From: Bdellovibrionota bacterium
GTDB taxonomy: Bacteria; Bdellovibrionota; Bdellovibrionia; Bdellovibrionales; Bdellovibrionaceae
DNA length: 64,000 bases
Assembly (NCBI GenBank): GCA_963170155.1
Contig: CAUJGP010000023.1
Location: 155,304 to 219,303 of the forward strand
Direction: 5' to 3'
Both the position numbers and the translations under genes were made by a program. This document shows positions 8,351-16,984 of this stretch, piece by piece (position 1 is the stretch's first letter; each line of letters begins with the position of its first letter). A model generated the notes under the pieces. That model saw nothing but the letters and a program-made list of their open reading frames with translations, ran no database searches and was not told the DNA's origin.

Positions 8351-9652
8351 ATGACTTCTGCATTTTTTTCAGACCTCCCTCTTCCTTGTGCCATTGTAGG
8401 AATGGGAGTGACTGGCACTGCTGTCAAAAAGCTTTTAGAGGCTGCTGGGGTTTCCAACAAATCCATCCTTACATTTGATCATAATTCTGTAGAGGCTCAA
8501 TTTCATTCAAGTGCGGAACTCTTGACTCAAGGTCAGCCAAAGAGTTTGATTGTTTCTCCTGGCGTTCCACTTCAATCTTCTTGGATTATGGAAGCCAAAA
8601 AAACAGGAATTTTTATCACGAGTGAGTTAAGTTTGGCGTCTCGGCTTTTAACAACAGAGTCCTTGATTGCCATTACGGGTTCTGTGGGGAAAAGCACGAC
8701 TACTTGCTTATTGAACGCTGTCCTTGAACAATTTTGTTCATCTTTTTTTGTGGGTGGTAATCTTGGAACACCCTTGGCTATATATGCTATGGAAGTGTTA
8801 CAAAAAAAACGTCCCCGCGCCGAGCGGGTGGTCTTGGAGCTTTCAAGTTATCAGTTAGAAAACTTTCCGGAGCTCAACGCTGATCATTCAATACTGACCT
8901 ATCTTACCGCCAATCATTTAGAACGATACAATAGTAAACATGATTACTTTGAAACAAAGTGGGTTATTGAAAAACAGACCCAAAAATCTTTGATTCTTAA
9001 TTCTAATGGGGGAGAGTTGCAATCTTGGTTACAGAAAAGAGAGCCACGCCTTCCGTGGATTTGGACAAATCGTCAAGACCCTCTAATGGCTCAACATTCT
9101 TTAACCCAATGTGAACTGCTGGGCTCTCACAACTTGGATAATATTGCTATGGCGGCACAGTTGATTGATCAAGCGGGTTGGCCAGAGGCTGCGTTTGAAG
9201 GGCTTAAGAAGTTTCCAGGACTTCCTCATCGAGTGGAAAACTTGGGGGTGCATGGCGGTGTAAGGTATATTAATGATAGTAAAGCAACAACAATGGAAAG
9301 CGTTAAGATTGCGGTACAAAGCGTATTAGAGTCTTTGAATCATCATCAAAAAACCTTGCATTTGCTTTTGGGAGGAAGGGATAAAAATTTACCTTGGGAA
9401 GAGCTCTCTACCATGAGAATGAACCCCTATATTCAGACTTATTTTTTTGGTGAGTGCAGAGAGAAGGCGAAATACTTGAGCCAACTTGGTGGTTCCATGA
9501 GTGTGACGATGCTGGAGGCGCTGAAACTTGCTCAGAAAAAAGCTCAATGGGGTGATGCCATTCTTCTGAGCCCTGGAGGAACAAGTCTTGATGAATTTAA
9601 AAACTTTGAACATCGTGGCGAGATCTTTCGATCTTTTGCACTCAATCAATAA
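8351..9652 (+). CDS. murD: UDP-N-acetylmuramoyl-L-alanine--D-glutamate ligase MurD
   Basis: Cytoplasmic peptidoglycan ligase of 433 residues that adds D-glutamate to UDP-MurNAc-L-Ala using ATP. The ATP loop is ITGSVGKSTTT (residues 108-118), with SV replacing the usual TN of GTNGKST. Further Mur-ligase landmarks are ELSSYQLEN, the central-domain HLER, the NDSKATT substrate loop and LLGGRDKN near the C terminus. The N-terminal domain carries the AIVGMGVTG UDP-binding turn. A strong terminator overlaps the stop codon. It stands alone here rather than in a dcw cluster. Confidence 0.95.
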   Translation: MTSAFFSDLPLPCAIVGMGVTGTAVKKLLEAAGVSNKSILTFDHNSVEAQFHSSAELLTQGQPKSLIVSPGVPLQSSWIMEAKKTGIFITSELSLASRLLTTESLIAITGSVGKSTTTCLLNAVLEQFCSSFFVGGNLGTPLAIYAMEVLQKKRPRAERVVLELSSYQLENFPELNADHSILTYLTANHLERYNSKHDYFETKWVIEKQTQKSLILNSNGGELQSWLQKREPRLPWIWTNRQDPLMAQHSLTQCELLGSHNLDNIAMAAQLIDQAGWPEAAFEGLKKFPGLPHRVENLGVHGGVRYINDSKATTMESVKIAVQSVLESLNHHQKTLHLLLGGRDKNLPWEELSTMRMNPYIQTYFFGECREKAKYLSQLGGSMSVTMLEALKLAQKKAQWGDAILLSPGGTSLDEFKNFEHRGEIFRSFALNQ

Positions 9653-9688
9653 AAAGTAATGCCAATTTAAAAGTGGCATTACTTTTAT
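9652..9688 (+). terminator. Strong intrinsic terminator after murD
   Basis: A 13-bp perfect stem AAAAGTAATGCCA / TGGCATTACTTTT encloses nine bases. It begins in the murD stop codon. The A-rich left and T-rich right flanks allow it to work in both directions, also serving the convergent hpf. Confidence 0.9.
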
Positions 9689-9884
9689 CACTGAACGTGT
9701 TTCAAGTGTTATTTTTGATAAAAAATAAAGGTTCAGAGAGTGTTTGAAGAGGATCTGGATTCAAAATGCGCGATGCTCAGAGCATCCAAAGAAACAGGTT
9801 ATCCATATTGGTGTCCACCTGATTTGAGCGACAAAATAAAAAAATACAGACACTCAATCAAACACACTCTTAAATATAATTTTA

Positions 9885-10253
9885 TTAAGCTGTCGTTGGA
9901 TATAACGCTTTTTCTCGGGGTTTAATATTCCCCTTGCGTAGTTTATCAATATAGGTTTGTAGGTTTCTTTTCGCGACTTTAAAGGCATCACGAATAGCCA
10001 AACCCATATCATTGTGTCGACCGTTTTTTCCGGGCTCTCTAGTGACTGTGACCACATTGCCAGGAATGTGCAAGTCAATATGGACGTGATACACGTTTCC
10101 ATTTTGATGTCGGTTGTGAGGTCTAGAAATCACAACATGACAAGACGTAATCCTATCAAAATACCTCTCAAGTCTTGCAACTTGCCTTTCTATAATAGAG
10201 TTTAAATCAGGACGCCGATCGAAGTTTTTATAGTCTACTTGTAATGGGACCAT
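9885..10253 (-). CDS. hpf: Ribosome hibernation promoting factor (HPF/RaiA family)
   Basis: The 122-residue product matches the short HPF/YfiA family, which binds the decoding centre of idle ribosomes in stationary phase. Visible family features are the beta strand VPLQVDYKNFDRRPDL, the helix IERQVARLERYFDRI, the strand SCHVVIS, and the second helix DMGLAIRDAFKVAKRNLQTY. It lacks the long C-terminal dimerisation domain. The ATG follows AAGGAGAAAGAT. It lies downstream of a cyclic-nucleotide-binding-domain gene on the same strand, with 188 bases between. Confidence 0.9.
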   Translation of the reverse strand: MVPLQVDYKNFDRRPDLNSIIERQVARLERYFDRITSCHVVISRPHNRHQNGNVYHVHIDLHIPGNVVTVTREPGKNGRHNDMGLAIRDAFKVAKRNLQTYIDKLRKGNIKPREKALYPTTA

Positions 10254-10440
10254 ATCTTTCTCCTTTCTCTTAATTTTAGATTGAACTTTTTTGAGGAATG
10301 TTCAAGTCGAGGAGGTAAATTAAATTTCTTTGGCGCCAAATTGTCTCGTTCGTTTAATGGCCGTCTCAAAGATAAAAATAAAATAAAATTTTCATCGCTA
10401 AATTGAAAAAAATAAGAGAAAATACTGTGTTTTTTCGCTT

Positions 10441-11619
10441 CTAAGCTGCAACTTTTTCACTGAGTTTAAAACCACATTCACCACAGAATTTTTGTTGATG
10501 ATTAATGAGTGCTTTGCATTCAGGACAGTGAATTTCTGATATAGACGCTGTTGGGGATGGCGAAGGGGCTTGCGGCGGAAATTCAGGTTCTTTAGGGTTA
10601 ATAGCGCCAAGTATATTCCACTTGTTGATTTCTCTTAAAAAACGCCAGGCTAAAAATGTTTTTTGAAAATCGTCTAAGTGAAAGGAAATATAGAACTTGC
10701 CATCGGCTCCTTGAGCTCTCTTAGAAAAGAGCCCTTTGTTCTCTAATACTTGCCAGTGACTTGCTGAGACAGCCAACTGGTAGTTATTTTTTAAATGATC
10801 TAATAGTTGATTTAAATCCAATTTGACCATACCCGATCTATCGGGAACGACACTGGTGGATAGGGTTACTAACCCTCTGAGAATATTAAAAATGGGTTCT
10901 TCATATTTTAAAATGTCTTGTTTACCGCTTTTAAAAAAATAAAATTGATAAAATTCAAAGAAAGACTCTAATACTTTATAATTTTTGTAATAAATTTTTG
11001 TTAACTGCTCAATCGTCTCTTGGTCTTCTTCTATTTTTTCAATTTTAAGTTCTGCATGTCCAAATTTAACAAGAAGATTATTGACCGCTTCAACTTTGTC
11101 TTGAGCGAGATTAAAGATACGATGGGTGTACTTTTTCATGACAGTCCAATCAACTTCCAGAGATTGGTCTGACATGAGTTTTCCTGTATGCTTGATCGTG
11201 TGGAACACTCCTCCAAAAAGCCGAGGAATGAGCTCTGGTGGACAAGGCGTCTGATCCTGTTCAATTTTAAAGCTTTTGAGCTCGTTAATGACAACTTTCA
11301 ATTGCTCTGTTAATCCTTTTGTTAAGGTCTTGAAAAATTGAGAAGCTCCATCCAGAGTTTGTTTGGCTGATTCTATAGGGATTTCAAAGGCAGAAACTTC
11401 AGAAAGAGCGATGGCAGAGTAGGGGTATCGACTGGTGGAGTAGAGTGCAATTTCTCCAGTGACAAAAGGAGCGTTCATGATTTGAATATCAAGTCCTTTG
11501 CCTCGAGAAAGAAAGTACTTAACTCGACCGGATTGAATAAATAAAAGAGAAGAGACCGTGTCATTCTCTGTAAATAAAATCTCTCCCTTTTTAAATTTTT
11601 TAGCACCACTTTGAGACAT
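10441..11619 (-). CDS. Cyclic-nucleotide-binding-domain protein with C-terminal zinc ribbon
   Basis: The product is about 392 residues. The N-terminal 110 residues form a Crp/Fnr-type cNMP-binding fold (KFKKGEILFTENDTVSSLLFI, then FVTGEIALYSTSRYPYSAIAL as the phosphate-binding cassette). The canonical GExxxxxxxxRxA Arg is shifted, so ligand binding is uncertain. A long, mostly helical middle follows with no recognised HTH. The C terminus holds a CPEC...CGECGF zinc ribbon joined by a Pro/Ser linker. Two starts are possible: the ATG at 11628 is two bases from AAAGG, and the ATG at 11619 is eleven bases from it; I chose the latter. Probably a regulator or sensor; output unknown. Confidence 0.78.
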   Translation of the reverse strand: MSQSGAKKFKKGEILFTENDTVSSLLFIQSGRVKYFLSRGKGLDIQIMNAPFVTGEIALYSTSRYPYSAIALSEVSAFEIPIESAKQTLDGASQFFKTLTKGLTEQLKVVINELKSFKIEQDQTPCPPELIPRLFGGVFHTIKHTGKLMSDQSLEVDWTVMKKYTHRIFNLAQDKVEAVNNLLVKFGHAELKIEKIEEDQETIEQLTKIYYKNYKVLESFFEFYQFYFFKSGKQDILKYEEPIFNILRGLVTLSTSVVPDRSGMVKLDLNQLLDHLKNNYQLAVSASHWQVLENKGLFSKRAQGADGKFYISFHLDDFQKTFLAWRFLREINKWNILGAINPKEPEFPPQAPSPSPTASISEIHCPECKALINHQQKFCGECGFKLSEKVAA

Positions 11620-12038
11620 AGAAATCATTACCTTTCATTAATTAAAAACAAAAACACTCTTGGTCTTATCAATTCATCACTTAAGAACGGAAGGTCCTGC
11701 TGGACCCACAATCTTTACTTTTCTTGAGTTAAGATTGCTGTCTCAGACTCACCTTTCGGCTTAATTAATTCTTAACTTTAAGGTATGAAGCTTCATTTCT
11801 CTAAAATTTTAAAAAATTATTATTTTCGTGACAATATGAAGGGTCATTTTCTCCAGTAGAAGGGGTGTTGCAATTTTAGACAAAATAATCAAACGAGGCG
11901 TGGTAGGAAGCCAGACTATAGACTAGTTTTGCAAAAGGAATATTTTCGTACCTTCCCATCTCAAAGGGAGATCCTTACGCTAATCTCTATAGGACAGTCT
12001 CACTGATTGTTGTCGCAAAATTGAAAGGAAATAAGGAT
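11620..12038. other. Divergent intergenic region with inverted repeats
   Basis: This gap separates the divergent cNMP-binding gene and the Cache lipoprotein gene, so it must hold two promoters. Visible structure: GGTCC-TGCT-GGACC (11693-11706), and 8-base arms AGTTAAGA (11727-11734) and TCTTAACT (11770-11777) spaced by 35 bases. I found no sigma-28 site and no riboswitch I recognise. Confidence 0.35.
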
Positions 12039-12572
12039 ATGTCTTTTTTTAAAGTATTTTTAGCTGCAGTTATTATAAGTTCTGTGGGCTGTATCAAGAC
12101 TTCACCTCCACAGTCAGAAGTATCTCAGAGAAGCCCGAAAGATGGTGTGATGGCTCTGCAGAAGGCGTTTACCAAAGATGGAAAAGAAACTCCTATCTTG
12201 GTAGTAGAACCAAAGGTAAAAGTTGGAGATGTCATGGCTCCAGATATTAATTTTGGTAAAGTTGGCGTGGCTAATAATGACGATCAATTGAAAAAAGTGG
12301 CTTATGCTCAAGGTTCGGGTTCTGCAGCAACTGTATTTGTGAGAGATGGCAGTGATTTTGTCAGGATTAGTACGACGATCTTGAATGCTCAAGGTAAAAA
12401 AGTACTTGGAACTAAGTTGGCAGTGGATTCTCCAGCTTATGGACCAGCAAGCAGAGGTGAAGCATACTGTGGAGAAGCCAAGATTGTCGATTTTATGTTT
12501 GATACTTGTTATGAGCCCATTAGATCTAATGGTGAAACGATTGGTCTTTATTTATTTGCAATTAGAAAATAA
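12039..12572 (+). CDS. Stand-alone Cache-domain lipoprotein (Cache_3/Cache_2-like sensor)
   Basis: The 177-residue product has a short signal peptide ending in SSVGC (Cys near residue 18), then a linker and one domain. That domain reads like the periplasmic Cache_3-Cache_2 module of chemoreceptors: AATVFVRDGSDFVRISTT, VLGTKLAVDSPAYGPASRGEAYCGEA, YEPIRSNGETIGLYLFAIRK. Unlike normal cases there is no second membrane helix and no signalling domain. It therefore appears to be a free, membrane-tethered ligand-binding domain. A TTG 18 bases upstream is also in frame; I chose the ATG because AAAGGA sits nine bases before it. It faces the chemoreceptor gene at 12638-14284, which has a different, helical sensor domain. 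Partnering is an inference. Confidence 0.82.
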   Translation: MSFFKVFLAAVIISSVGCIKTSPPQSEVSQRSPKDGVMALQKAFTKDGKETPILVVEPKVKVGDVMAPDINFGKVGVANNDDQLKKVAYAQGSGSAATVFVRDGSDFVRISTTILNAQGKKVLGTKLAVDSPAYGPASRGEAYCGEAKIVDFMFDTCYEPIRSNGETIGLYLFAIRK

Positions 12573-12576
12573 ATAA

Positions 12577-12606
12577 AAAAGAGATTTCCTTTCGGAAATC
12601 TCTTTT
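12577..12606. terminator. Bidirectional intrinsic terminator
   Basis: A 13-bp perfect stem AAAAGAGATTTCC / GGAAATCTCTTTT with loop TTTC lies between the convergent Cache lipoprotein and chemoreceptor genes. A- and T-rich outer arms make it usable from both strands. Confidence 0.9.
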
Positions 12607-12637
12607 GAGTTTTTTAAGTTTGATGGAAGAAAGATTC

Positions 12638-14284
12638 TTATGAAACTTTCCAGTTTTTCAATCGATCTTCCATTTCTGAGTAATGTCCTTTTTTTCTATT
12701 ATTTCTTTCTTCATCCATAGAAATAGTTTTGTTTATTGAACTGTTGTCAAGTCCACCTTGGCTTCCACGGCTTCCGTTGACGACGTATCTTAATTCATCA
12801 ACCAGATCCATTAAGCTTCCAGATTGACCCTTAAGTTCATCGCTGCTGCTTGAAGTCTCTTCAGACATATTGGCTGACTTTTGGGTGATAACATTCAAAT
12901 TTTCCATGCTGATAGAAACTTGTTCCAAACCAGATCGTTGTTCTCGGCTGGCTGTTACAATCAGTTTGTTAGCATTTAAAACTTCCTCAATTTTGCTGAT
13001 AACAATGTTCATTTGATCTTGAGTTTGGAGGGCTAATTTGTCTCCAACGACCACTCGTGATTTGTTTTCATTAGAAACCTGATCGGCTTCACGAATGCTG
13101 GCTTTAACAATGGAAGCAATTTCTGTTGCTGCCTTGCCGCTCATTTGTGCTAGGTTCCCAACCTCTTGCGCCACCACAGCGAAACCTCGTCCATGCTCTC
13201 CCGCTCTTTCTGCTTCAACAGAGGCATTGAAAGAGAGAAGCTGAGTTTTAAATACGATTTCATCAATAATTTCTGTTTTTTCACCAATTTCGCCAATGAT
13301 TCGAACCAGGTTTTCAATTTTCTGATTTGACTCTAGGATGGACTTCATAGCGTCTGACAAATCTCCCATAAGGCCCTTCGTTTTTTGACTTAAGCCATGA
13401 ATTTCTTCTGACATTTGCGTGGCATTTTCAGAGGCATTCACGTTGGCATCAACGGCCCTGGAAATCTCAGTCACTGCGGCAGAAGTTTCTACGATCGCTG
13501 AGGCTTGAGATTGAGCGTCAGCAGAAAGTTGCTCTGCTGAACTGGATAAGTTTTGGCTGGCAGCGGAAACTTGTCCACTGGCCTCTGCAACTCGATTCGT
13601 AATGCTTGTAAAGTTCCTGACAAGTTTGTTGGAAAGAAAGATAGAAACCAAGGTTGCAATGATGGATGCAATGATGGACGTCACTACGGTTTGCATCAAA
13701 GTCAATGTGTATGTGCGATCTGAATCTTTAATAGTTTTTTCACTCATGGCTTCAAAGCCCAGTGACAGAGTTTCAACATAGTCATCGATCGCTGTGGTAA
13801 TGCTGGGCAGATCATTTAAGATAATCGCCCGTACCTCATTATCGAGTTCTCCATTCATTTTTTCTAATTTACCAAAGACATTCGGCAGCTTGCTTTCAAG
13901 TTCTCCTACAGTTGAACGAAGGCTGCTGATCAGTTGCTTTTGATCCTCAGAGGCATCATTAATAACGAGTCTATTAATACTGCTTTTAATGATGTCGATA
14001 TGGACATTAACTCTTTCCATATACATAGCGCGTACGTTTTCACTGCTGGTATTTGCATAAGCCTGCCAAAGAGCCCTTGGGACGGCTTGGCTGGACGCTT
14101 TCATTTGCCCTAAAATAAGCATTTGTGGCATTTTTTCTTTAGATAAATCATCAATTGTAACTTTTAACGAATGTAATGATCGATAAGATGCAAACGTTAA
14201 TATGATGAAGAAGAAAACCATGATACCGCTGATGATCAACACCTGTCCTCTGAGTCCCTTGAAAAAAGAAAACTGATTCGACAT
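12638..14284 (-). CDS. Methyl-accepting chemotaxis protein, four-helix-bundle type
   Basis: The 548-residue chemoreceptor has TM1 at about 15-32, a helical periplasmic sensor domain (33-193) of four-helix-bundle character, TM2 at about 195-217 and a cytoplasmic signalling coiled coil. The hairpin tip that contacts CheA/CheW is EAERAGEHGRGFAVVAQEVG (about 357-376), close to the usual EAARAGEQGRGFAVVAEEVR. No CheR-tether pentapeptide is seen at the C terminus. The ATG at 14284 has AAGGAG seven bases upstream, better than the GTG at 14302. A sigma-28-like promoter (14305-14331) lies directly upstream. It shares a terminator with the Cache lipoprotein. Confidence 0.93.
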   Translation of the reverse strand: MSNQFSFFKGLRGQVLIISGIMVFFFIILTFASYRSLHSLKVTIDDLSKEKMPQMLILGQMKASSQAVPRALWQAYANTSSENVRAMYMERVNVHIDIIKSSINRLVINDASEDQKQLISSLRSTVGELESKLPNVFGKLEKMNGELDNEVRAIILNDLPSITTAIDDYVETLSLGFEAMSEKTIKDSDRTYTLTLMQTVVTSIIASIIATLVSIFLSNKLVRNFTSITNRVAEASGQVSAASQNLSSSAEQLSADAQSQASAIVETSAAVTEISRAVDANVNASENATQMSEEIHGLSQKTKGLMGDLSDAMKSILESNQKIENLVRIIGEIGEKTEIIDEIVFKTQLLSFNASVEAERAGEHGRGFAVVAQEVGNLAQMSGKAATEIASIVKASIREADQVSNENKSRVVVGDKLALQTQDQMNIVISKIEEVLNANKLIVTASREQRSGLEQVSISMENLNVITQKSANMSEETSSSSDELKGQSGSLMDLVDELRYVVNGSRGSQGGLDNSSINKTISMDEERNNRKKGHYSEMEDRLKNWKVS

Positions 14285-14304
14285 ACTCACACTCCTTGTC
14301 ACTC

Positions 14305-14331
14305 TTTTCGGTGAATATGAGAAATACTTTA
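14305..14331 (-). promoter_or_regulatory. Sigma-28 (FliA)-type promoter of the chemoreceptor gene
   Basis: Read on the minus strand: TAAA (14331-14328), exactly 15 bases, then ACCGAAAA (14312-14305). The consensus is TAAA-N15-GCCGATAA, so 10 of 12 positions match. Transcription would begin near 14298, just ahead of the AAGGAG site at 14297-14292. Flagellar-class control of a chemoreceptor is expected from known biology. Confidence 0.6.
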
Positions 14332-14390
14332 TAGATTTTCTAGAACTTTTTAGGGATTAATAATTACAATAACTTGATGCGGATTGTAAT

Positions 14391-16739
14391 TTAAAAATCA
14401 GGATCGGGAGGATTTAAAATGACGCCACTAATGCTTTCTCCTCCTAAGTGAGGAATGGTATTAGAGAGAAATTTTTTTGAAACCAGTTTAACAGAAAAAC
14501 CCGTTCGCCCTCCTCGAAGGCATCCTCCGGGCGTCCATGGTTCTGATTGAGCGGGTAGTCGAGTTGAGCAGTCGGCCATTTTATGACTGGAGATTGAAGG
14601 GTCATAATCTATAATGGAAGTCTCTGCCCATGAGGTCAGGAGATGTGCGGGGTTAGTGATATTTTGAAAAACCTGTTGACCTGTAATTCTGTAGAAATCA
14701 TGAAGCTTAAACAATTCAACTTGATTTTCAATATTGGCTGATCCATCTCCAAATCTTGGTTCACCAGGAAAATTGGGGGACCTCCAACCTAAATCCCCTC
14801 GAACAAGAAGAGAAGGCCTTTTGCTGTTATAGGTCCGGATGAAGCTTTGCAAATTTGGCAATAAGAATTCATTGAAGCGTGGTTCGATGGGGTAATAGCT
14901 GATATCAAAGAGATCTGGCGCGACAGCTGCCATTTCTGATTTTCGCATTTCATTGGCAAATTGTTTTGCTTGATTAACGTTCGTTGCGAGAGCAAAAAAT
15001 TTATTTTGATAAGGATCTGCTAAAATATCTCCACTCAATGGGCCCATAAAGAAGGGAGATGAGAAATCAGAATTTTTATTGATGGCTTCGAAAGAGGGTT
15101 CTTTCCACATGGATGTCCAGAAAGGCGGCTTTGTGGGTCTTGTCTTCCAGTAGAACCGACCATAGGCCCATCGGGCCGCTTGGGAGAGAAATCCAAAGCG
15201 ATCTCCAGGAAATCGAGAGTAATTAGGGAGAAAGCGAATCTGATCAGCGGCAGCTAAAGAAGGTTTATTTGATGCTCCTTCAAAAAGACGGGGAGGAAGC
15301 CGCATATCAATACGGTTGGCATCATTAGTATCGGAGGTCGAGTTAATGGTTCGTCCTGGCCAAGTTTTTCCGTACCATGGACCCACTTGGCTTCCAAAGG
15401 GCTTGGCAAATGTTTTTGCATGAAGCGTGGGAGAAAAGCGAGCAGGCATGAAAGGGAGCTTAGGAGAGCTGGAGACTTTGATTCCAATATAGGGCATGCA
15501 CCAAGGATTTTTTTCTACTCCTACCGTTGTCGTCCATCGTCCCGCTTCATGCTTTGGGAGACCTTGAGCACCAAGAAAACTATTAATAATTAAAAATCCA
15601 TTGTAGCTGCCTTGATTGGGTTTGATGGTAGAAGGAATAGACGCTTCATGGTTTCTACCGATGTAGCGGAGAGCTTGTGCTGCTTTTTCTGGTCCATCTA
15701 AGATGTTTTCATTGATTTCACTATCCATGTAAGGAAGATCCGTAAGGACATCCACTTCTTTGAGCCAGTGAGGGAGAGCTTCAATATCAGGATTGGAACC
15801 ACCACAGCCTGGGTTTGCGAGAGAGTTATAAAACTCGAATTGCACGTCTGGTGTGTTATTTTGATCGGCAAGGTTTTTAGAAAATACTTTCGCAGATCCT
15901 TCTGCAACGCTTTTCCCTTCGATGTCGGCAAAGTCATGGAGATTTTTACTCATGGTGTTGGCTAAGACAGCGATTACTTTACGGCGGTTCATGCTGTCAG
16001 CTCTAAAGAGATAAATGAAATAGGCCAGAGTGAGATAATTTCTCACTCCACCCCCTGAAAATTCTCCCAAGAATTGATCTTGAAGGGCAATCGCTCCTTC
16101 TCTGATTTTTTGATTGGTTCCAGGAAGAGTCCAAATCACATCTGGGATCTTAAATCCACTCAATGCAAGTCCTCTGAAACGACGGCATTGGTTGTCGTCC
16201 ATGTTGATAATTTTTTTTGTATTATCATCACCGACGCCAATAAGATTGACGTAGAGCTCAGAAATTGTAATGCAAAATACAGGCAATAAAGGCTCTCCGG
16301 TTGTATCAGCATAAATGGTTTCGGTGGGAGGAGGTTTAAAGCTGTCTGAATTCGGAGTGAGTGGGCGGGCAGGATGGTTATCAGGTCCAAGGCTGCCAAG
16401 AATCAGGGATCGATAAGCCAAAAGTTTCCAGCTTTGGCGAATTTGATAATTGACGTGACCAATAGTATTAAGCATTTCCGCTTGCTTCATAGCTCCGTAA
16501 TAAGCGGCGAGATCAACGGAATTTTGTAAATTAATTTTATAGTAAACTAAAAGACCAACATTGACGACCATTGCAAAAAAAACAAAAAATATTTGAAAAA
16601 GAAAAACTAGAAACAGAGAGACTTGCCCTGATGAGCCTTTAGTCCTGGGATTGCAAAATCTTGTGACCAGAAAAGATTTCATAGCTCCATTGTGATTGAT
16701 TTTAGGGGCATTGTTCAAACTTAAATAAACATTTTTCAT
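14391..16739 (-). CDS. Large TadG-like (Flp pilus assembly-type) envelope protein
   Basis: The 782-residue product has a cytoplasmic basic N terminus and one membrane helix at about 43-66. Directly after it comes the TadE/TadG N-terminal pattern (NLQNSVDLAAYYGAMKQAEMLNTIG). In TadG-like proteins (PF13400) this segment carries the D-x-A-A motif that follows the helix. The remaining 680 residues, rich in Pro, Asn and aromatic residues, face the periplasm and match nothing I know. No other tad genes are in the window. A second possible start is the ATG at 16682 (residue 20), which has GGAG two bases upstream. A role in surface-structure assembly is only suggested by the N-terminal domain. Confidence 0.75.
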   Translation of the reverse strand: MKNVYLSLNNAPKINHNGAMKSFLVTRFCNPRTKGSSGQVSLFLVFLFQIFFVFFAMVVNVGLLVYYKINLQNSVDLAAYYGAMKQAEMLNTIGHVNYQIRQSWKLLAYRSLILGSLGPDNHPARPLTPNSDSFKPPPTETIYADTTGEPLLPVFCITISELYVNLIGVGDDNTKKIINMDDNQCRRFRGLALSGFKIPDVIWTLPGTNQKIREGAIALQDQFLGEFSGGGVRNYLTLAYFIYLFRADSMNRRKVIAVLANTMSKNLHDFADIEGKSVAEGSAKVFSKNLADQNNTPDVQFEFYNSLANPGCGGSNPDIEALPHWLKEVDVLTDLPYMDSEINENILDGPEKAAQALRYIGRNHEASIPSTIKPNQGSYNGFLIINSFLGAQGLPKHEAGRWTTTVGVEKNPWCMPYIGIKVSSSPKLPFMPARFSPTLHAKTFAKPFGSQVGPWYGKTWPGRTINSTSDTNDANRIDMRLPPRLFEGASNKPSLAAADQIRFLPNYSRFPGDRFGFLSQAARWAYGRFYWKTRPTKPPFWTSMWKEPSFEAINKNSDFSSPFFMGPLSGDILADPYQNKFFALATNVNQAKQFANEMRKSEMAAVAPDLFDISYYPIEPRFNEFLLPNLQSFIRTYNSKRPSLLVRGDLGWRSPNFPGEPRFGDGSANIENQVELFKLHDFYRITGQQVFQNITNPAHLLTSWAETSIIDYDPSISSHKMADCSTRLPAQSEPWTPGGCLRGGRTGFSVKLVSKKFLSNTIPHLGGESISGVILNPPDPDF

Positions 16740-16829
16740 CAATACGTCTAGTTTATTGTCAGGAATCGCGGTTTATCGATTTTCTAAATTCAAAAAATAA
16801 TAATTCAAGGAATTCTGTATTCATGGGAT

Positions 16830-16848
16830 AATGAGCTAGCGGCTCATT
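16830..16848. repeat. Perfect inverted repeat in a divergent intergenic region
   Basis: Arms AATGAGC (16830-16836) and GCTCATT (16842-16848) flank TAGCG. It lies between the divergent TadG-like gene and the secreted protein gene at 16985, where it could be an operator. No T-tract follows on either side. Confidence 0.35.
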
Positions 16849-16984
16849 GGCGATGAGTTTCTAGGAATGGACTTAGAAAAACTTTGAAATGAAGAGTCTC
16901 TTTTGAGAAAATAAAATTGGTATTTTCAAACAAAAATTTATTTTATGTGAAATTAAAATTTTATATGCAAAATGAAGAGGATTT

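Noticed and set aside
9740..9925. 61-codon plus-strand frame between murD and hpf
   Set aside because: GTG start with distant AAAGG, and its last 41 bases run antisense into hpf. The gap may simply be spacer. Possible but not supported enough.
10838..10855. CCCGATCTATCGGG palindrome
   Set aside because: It is inside the coding sequence of the cNMP-binding protein; nothing suggests a regulatory role.
16750..16790. TCGATAA sequence upstream of the TadG-like gene, resembling a sigma-28 -10
   Set aside because: No TAAA lies 15 bases before it.
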